Shown: one piece after another, positions 60,651 to 64,000 of the stretch
Numbering within the stretch: the stretch's first letter is position 1
Layout of the letters: each line of letters starts with the position of its first letter
Assembly: GCA_045659025.1 (NCBI GenBank)
Contig: JAZOWA010000009.1
Span: 1 to 64,000 of the forward strand
DNA: 64,000 nucleotides
Direction: 5' to 3'
Source of the DNA: SIG455 sp045659025
GTDB lineage: Bacteria > Bacillota > Clostridia > UMGS1810
Translations under genes and position numbers: made by a program
The notes under the pieces: model-generated
The model's database searches: none
The model's input: only the letters and a program-made list of their open reading frames with translations
Told to the model about the DNA's origin: nothing

Positions 60651-61877
60651 TTATTTAATAACTACTCTGTGGAATACTTTCTTACCCTTTTTGATGATCG
60701 CTTCGCCGTCGGTGAAGTCGCCTTCGCCTACGGTATAATCAATGGCTGTAACCTTCTCACCGTTAAGGCTTACTCCGCCCTGCTGAACAAGACGTCTGCC
60801 CTCACCCTTTGAAGGAGCGAGACCGCAGGTAACCATAAGATCAAGAATGTTGATACCCTGTGCCACATCAGCGGCTGCTATCTCGGAGCTGGGCATATTG
60901 GCAGAAGACATACCACCGCCGAATACCGCTTCGGCTGCTTCCTTAACCCTTGTGGCCTCCTCTTCACCGTGTACCATCTTGGTAACCTCATAGGCAAGGA
61001 GTTTCTTTGCCTGATTAAGTTCCGCACCCTCGAGCTTCTCAAGTTCTCTGATCTCTTCCATAGGAACGAAGGTAATGAGCTTCAAGCAGTTAATAACGTC
61101 GGCATCATCAACGTTTCTCCAATACTGATAGAAATCGTAGGGAGAGGTCTTATTGGCATCAAGCCACAATGCTCCGCTCTGGGTCTTACCCATTTTCTTG
61201 CCTTCGCTATTGGTGAGCAAGGTGAAGGTCATACCATAAACCTGCTTCTGATCCTTTCTTCTGCAAAGATCGATACCGCCAAGGATGTTACTCCACTGGT
61301 CGTCACCACCAAGTTCTATCTTACAATCATACTCACGGCTGAGCATCAAAAAGTCATAGCTCTGCATAAGCATATAGTTGAACTCCAAAAAGGACAAGCC
61401 CTTCTCAAGACGCTGTTTGAAGCACTCTGCTGCAAGCATTTTGTTTACAGAGAAGCAGGAGCCAATGTCTCTCAAAAACTCAACATAGTTGAGATCGAGA
61501 AGCCAGTCTGCATTATTTACCATAATGGCTTTACCGTCGGTGAAGTCTATCACACGGGAGAGCTGTTCCTTAAACTTCTCGCAGTTGTGATCGATAGTCT
61601 CCTTAGTCATCATCTGGCGCATATCGGTTCTGCCTGAGGGATCGCCGATATGACCTGTACCACCACCCACAAGGGCGATAGGTCTGTGGCCTGCCATCTG
61701 CATATGGCGCATTACCACCATCTGCAAAAAGTGTCCCACATGCAAACTGTCGGCTGTGGGGTCAAAGCCGATATAGAAGGTGACTTTCTCTTTACCGAGA
61801 AGCTCTCTTATCTCTTCTTCGTGGGTAACCTGTGCAATGAGCCCTCTTTCGCTCAGCACATCATAAACGTTTCTCAT
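60651..61877 (-). CDS. tyrS: Tyrosyl-tRNA synthetase
   Basis: 408 residues, class I. HIGH-type motif HVGH near residue 48, GHIGDPSGR near residue 80, KMSKS-type motif KMGKTQSG near residue 230, and a C-terminal S4-type RNA-binding domain (RRLVQQGGVSLNGEKV). ATG 61877 has GGAGG 10 bases upstream; the frame is open to 61937. It has its own promoter, a short leader hairpin, and a terminator. Confidence 0.95.
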   Translation of the reverse strand: MRNVYDVLSERGLIAQVTHEEEIRELLGKEKVTFYIGFDPTADSLHVGHFLQMVVMRHMQMAGHRPIALVGGGTGHIGDPSGRTDMRQMMTKETIDHNCEKFKEQLSRVIDFTDGKAIMVNNADWLLDLNYVEFLRDIGSCFSVNKMLAAECFKQRLEKGLSFLEFNYMLMQSYDFLMLSREYDCKIELGGDDQWSNILGGIDLCRRKDQKQVYGMTFTLLTNSEGKKMGKTQSGALWLDANKTSPYDFYQYWRNVDDADVINCLKLITFVPMEEIRELEKLEGAELNQAKKLLAYEVTKMVHGEEEATRVKEAAEAVFGGGMSSANMPSSEIAAADVAQGINILDLMVTCGLAPSKGEGRRLVQQGGVSLNGEKVTAIDYTVGEGDFTDGEAIIKKGKKVFHRVVIK

Positions 61878-61920
61878 ATGAATTAGTCCTCCTGAAGGTA
61901 CATTGTATACTGATTGTCGT

Positions 61921-61958
61921 ACCCCAAAAGAGCACAACGAACGTAGCTCCCGAGGGGT
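61921..61958 (-). promoter_or_regulatory. tyrS leader hairpin
   Basis: Reverse strand ACCCC/GGGGT (5 bp) encloses GAGC/GCTC and ACG/CGT, giving an interrupted hairpin just before the tyrS ribosome binding site. It lacks the T-box specifier and T-box sequence. Confidence 0.4.
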
Positions 61959-61984
61959 TTATGAAATAAATCCTATATGTGTCA

Positions 61985-62013
61985 ATTATATCAGTATTAT
62001 CAGATAAATTCAA
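61985..62013 (-). promoter_or_regulatory. Sigma-A promoter of tyrS
   Basis: Reverse strand TTGAAT (62008-62013), 17-base spacer, TATAAT (61985-61990), at the end of the upstream ATPase gene. Confidence 0.75.
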
Positions 62014-63076
62014 GTATTTCTTTGACGGTTTTTTCTCCTATCTCGCCCAGTCCGTCAAAGTCCATGGCGGGTATATAATATTTTTCTAAAATATCGTGGT
62101 GCTCCTTTGCCCGTCTTATGACGGATATGGCTCTGCCGATGAGTTTATCCGACTCCGATTCCGCAAAATCCCGCTCCTCTATACATTGGCCAAGCAGATA
62201 ACGGCTCATATATTCACCAAAGTCCTCCGTCTCGTCACCCTTATAACCGTGGTGACGATCCGAGGTGGTGAAGGCTATATTGAGGGAAGGCACAAGAAGG
62301 TGCTCTATACGGCTATCGGGATACAGCGGGCAATAGTACTCTTCCGTATCAAATCCCCTGTCCAATGCCATATCCCGTATGATAGTGAGAGTGTCACCCA
62401 CATAACCTTTGAGCACATACACCTTATACCCTGAAAGGATAGTATCACAATAATTTATCACCCCCTCAGGAGTGATAGCAGAGGCAAAGAGTCTGCGGGA
62501 TCTGCCCCGCACTTCTGCTATGGGAGATTCAGCAAACTCACTGTAGAGTATCTTCTCTGCATATATGCGATGGCAGTTAGTGGTGTGGCACTTTTTGTAG
62601 ATCTCCTCCGTCTCGTCGCAAAGGCATTTCGCAGATGCCAGATATCTGTATGCGCGGGCAAACTCCGAGGAAATCTTCTCCTTCACGCTTATAATTGCTT
62701 CTTTGTAGGGACGGAGTGCATTTTCGTCCCAGCAAGAACCCAGGTTGATTATAGTATCTACTGCGCCGGGGTATTTTGGGTCAACGATATGGGGTTCGGT
62801 GCCGTCAACCAGTGCGATAGACGCAGGGCGAATAATGACCGCATCAAGGGAAGTGGGATCAGAAGAACAATGGGCATATTCCACATCTGCGCCACGGCTC
62901 CGCACCGCCTCTGCCACGGTCTTCATAAGGGTCGATTTGCCCGTGCCCGGGCCACCCTTGATACAATAAATCTTTCGTGCCTTTGTGTGAGATAGCATGT
63001 GGTTGTAATAAGAGAAAAAGCCGTAGGGGGTATTTCCTCCCAAAAAGATATGCTTTTCTCCGCCTTTGAACGCCAT
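62000..63076 (-). CDS. PRK06851-type P-loop ATPase
   Basis: 358 residues. Walker A GGPGTGKST near residue 41 and the family-like opening KHIFLGGNTPYGFFSYYN; later segments KIYCIKGG and KVYVLKGYVGD suggest a duplicated architecture. Function unknown to me; common in spore-forming Firmicutes. AAAGGG precedes the ATG. Lies between tyrS and the rpoC terminator. Confidence 0.75.
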   Translation of the reverse strand: MAFKGGEKHIFLGGNTPYGFFSYYNHMLSHTKARKIYCIKGGPGTGKSTLMKTVAEAVRSRGADVEYAHCSSDPTSLDAVIIRPASIALVDGTEPHIVDPKYPGAVDTIINLGSCWDENALRPYKEAIISVKEKISSEFARAYRYLASAKCLCDETEEIYKKCHTTNCHRIYAEKILYSEFAESPIAEVRGRSRRLFASAITPEGVINYCDTILSGYKVYVLKGYVGDTLTIIRDMALDRGFDTEEYYCPLYPDSRIEHLLVPSLNIAFTTSDRHHGYKGDETEDFGEYMSRYLLGQCIEERDFAESESDKLIGRAISVIRRAKEHHDILEKYYIPAMDFDGLGEIGEKTVKEILEFI

Positions 63077-63161
63077 AAGACCACCCTTTCATAATTCAAT
63101 CATATTATGGTATGCGACAGATTAGCTATGGGTGAGTGGTCAGTGGAAATACCGCAAAAAT

Positions 63162-63191
63162 AAAAACTCCCGAGAGATTTCTCTCGGGAGT
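63162..63191 (-). terminator. Intrinsic terminator of rpoC
   Basis: ACTCCCGAGAGA and its complement, 12-bp stem, followed on the reverse strand by TTTTATTTTTG. Lies 18 bases after the rpoC stop. Confidence 0.88.
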
Positions 63192-63208
63192 CTAGGCTAT
63201 GAATCTTA

Positions 63209-64000
63209 TTACATATCAACTACATCTTCAAGCACTGTTTCGCTATGAACGATGGGAGTTGTGATGTCGATATCAGAGTAGATAGGCATACCTGTACCTG
63301 CGGGGATGAGCTTACCGATAATAACGTTCTCTTTAAGACCGATAAGGGGATCCACCTTACCCTTGGTAGCGGCATCTGTGAGGACTCTGGTAGTCTCCTG
63401 GAAGGATGCTGCAGAAAGGAAGGAGTCGGTAGCAAGAGCTGTCTTGGTGATACCGAGGAGAACGGGACTGCATGCAGGAGGATTCTTGCCTGCTGCAACT
63501 GCCTCTTCATATACGGTATCGAATTCTGCTCTGTCTATCATTGAACCAACGAGGAGGTTGGTATCGCCCTGCTCCTCTATGCGTACCTTGCGGAGCATCT
63601 GACGAACGATAACTTCGATATGCTTATCGTTGATGTCGATACCCTGCAAGCGGTAAACCCTCTGAACTTCCTGAATGAGGTAGTTCTGTACGGAGGTGAT
63701 ACCCTTGATACGGAGCAAATCCTGGGGATAGATTGAACCTTCGGTGAGTTCGTCTCCTGCTTCAAGCACCTGACCGTTCTCAACTTTGATTCTTGAGCCG
63801 TAGGGGATGAGGTAGGTATTCTTCTCGCCTGTCTCGTTATTGGTGACTACGATTTCACGTTTCTTATTGGTCTCAACAAGCTCTGCCACACCGGCATTGT
63901 CGGTAACAACCGCCAAGCCCTTGGGCTTTCTTGCCTCGAAAAGTTCCTCGACACGGGGGAGACCCTGGGTAATATCTTCACCCGCAACACCACCGGTATG
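63209..64000 (-). CDS. rpoC: RNA polymerase beta' subunit, C-terminal part (5' end beyond window)
   Basis: 263 residues of the C-terminus, open at base 64000. Recognisable segments: HTGGVAGEDITQGLPRVEEL at the edge, VQRVYRLQGIDINDKHIEVIVRQMLRKV, and ASFQETTRVLTDAATKGKVDPL. The catalytic Mg-binding region lies outside the window. It is followed by a terminator rather than the str operon. Confidence 0.97.
   Translation of the reverse strand, partial: HTGGVAGEDITQGLPRVEELFEARKPKGLAVVTDNAGVAELVETNKKREIVVTNNETGEKNTYLIPYGSRIKVENGQVLEAGDELTEGSIYPQDLLRIKGITSVQNYLIQEVQRVYRLQGIDINDKHIEVIVRQMLRKVRIEEQGDTNLLVGSMIDRAEFDTVYEEAVAAGKNPPACSPVLLGITKTALATDSFLSAASFQETTRVLTDAATKGKVDPLIGLKENVIIGKLIPAGTGMPIYSDIDITTPIVHSETVLEDVVDM

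Noticed and set aside
61878..62000. T-box riboswitch before tyrS
   Set aside because: The leader is too short and lacks the T-box and specifier features.

Overview
The window looks like chromosomal DNA of an anaerobic, spore-forming member of the Clostridia (Oscillospirales/Ruminococcaceae-like), judged from content rather than any search. It carries a complete Gram-positive S10-spc-alpha ribosomal cluster, sporulation and germination genes (spoIIM, a spoIVFA/spoIVFB-like pair, a gerA-type operon), an electron-bifurcating [FeFe]-hydrogenase operon with a sensory-type hydrogenase beside it, S-layer-homology proteins, and tRNA genes without encoded CCA. Sigma-A promoters with 17-bp spacers and AGGAGG ribosome binding sites are abundant. 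No phage, insertion sequence or CRISPR array was seen. Most genes lie on the minus strand.

Layout. 1-5.1 kb (minus): spoIVFA/B-like pair, B12-binding radical SAM protein, its DUF2344 partner, and the N-terminal two thirds of ligA, cut by the window edge. 5.2-6.3 kb (plus): a secreted ComEC-type metallo-beta-lactamase-fold protein and a DUF3006 protein. 6.4-22.5 kb (minus): rpsJ to rplQ, 31 genes including secY, adk, map, a KOW protein, infA and rpoA. 22.6-28.2 kb (minus): spoIIM, hup, the potABCD polyamine transporter, and upstream of potA a 0.4-kb leader holding a strong promoter, a highly structured RNA and an intrinsic terminator. 28.2-31.5 kb: an unknown protein, a divergent LarA-like protein, an XRE regulator with a perfect 14-bp inverted repeat over its start region, a 2 x 79-bp tandem repeat, and four tRNA genes. 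31.5-39.1 kb (minus): yycJ, murA, cinA, thiI, cysteine desulfurase, metG. 39.4-52.1 kb: an SLH/YcdB-type secreted protein, a gerA-B-C operon ending in a small GerD-like membrane ORF, mnmE-mnmG, secG, and a 938-residue SLH protein.

52.2-60.6 kb (minus) is the most distinctive part. It holds hydC, a GHKL ATPase, a 2Fe-2S protein, hydB and hydA (an NADH/ferredoxin-coupled hydrogenase), preceded by a second operon: DRTGG protein, RsbW-like ATPase, sensory-type hydrogenase, second DRTGG protein, PHP phosphoesterase. Between the two operons is an extended -10 promoter and an 18-bp near-match to the clostridial Rex operator. A plausible reading is that the second operon senses H2 or redox state and modulates the catalytic enzyme, with Rex adding NADH/NAD control. 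The window closes with tyrS, a PRK06851-type ATPase and the C-terminal end of rpoC (cut by the right edge).

Candidates for something poorly described are the hydrogenase sensor module (57.4-60.6 kb) and the structured RNA ahead of potA (27.8-28.2 kb). Smaller oddities include a SpoIVFB-like gene whose natural start appears to be AUC, and several TTG-started essential genes.
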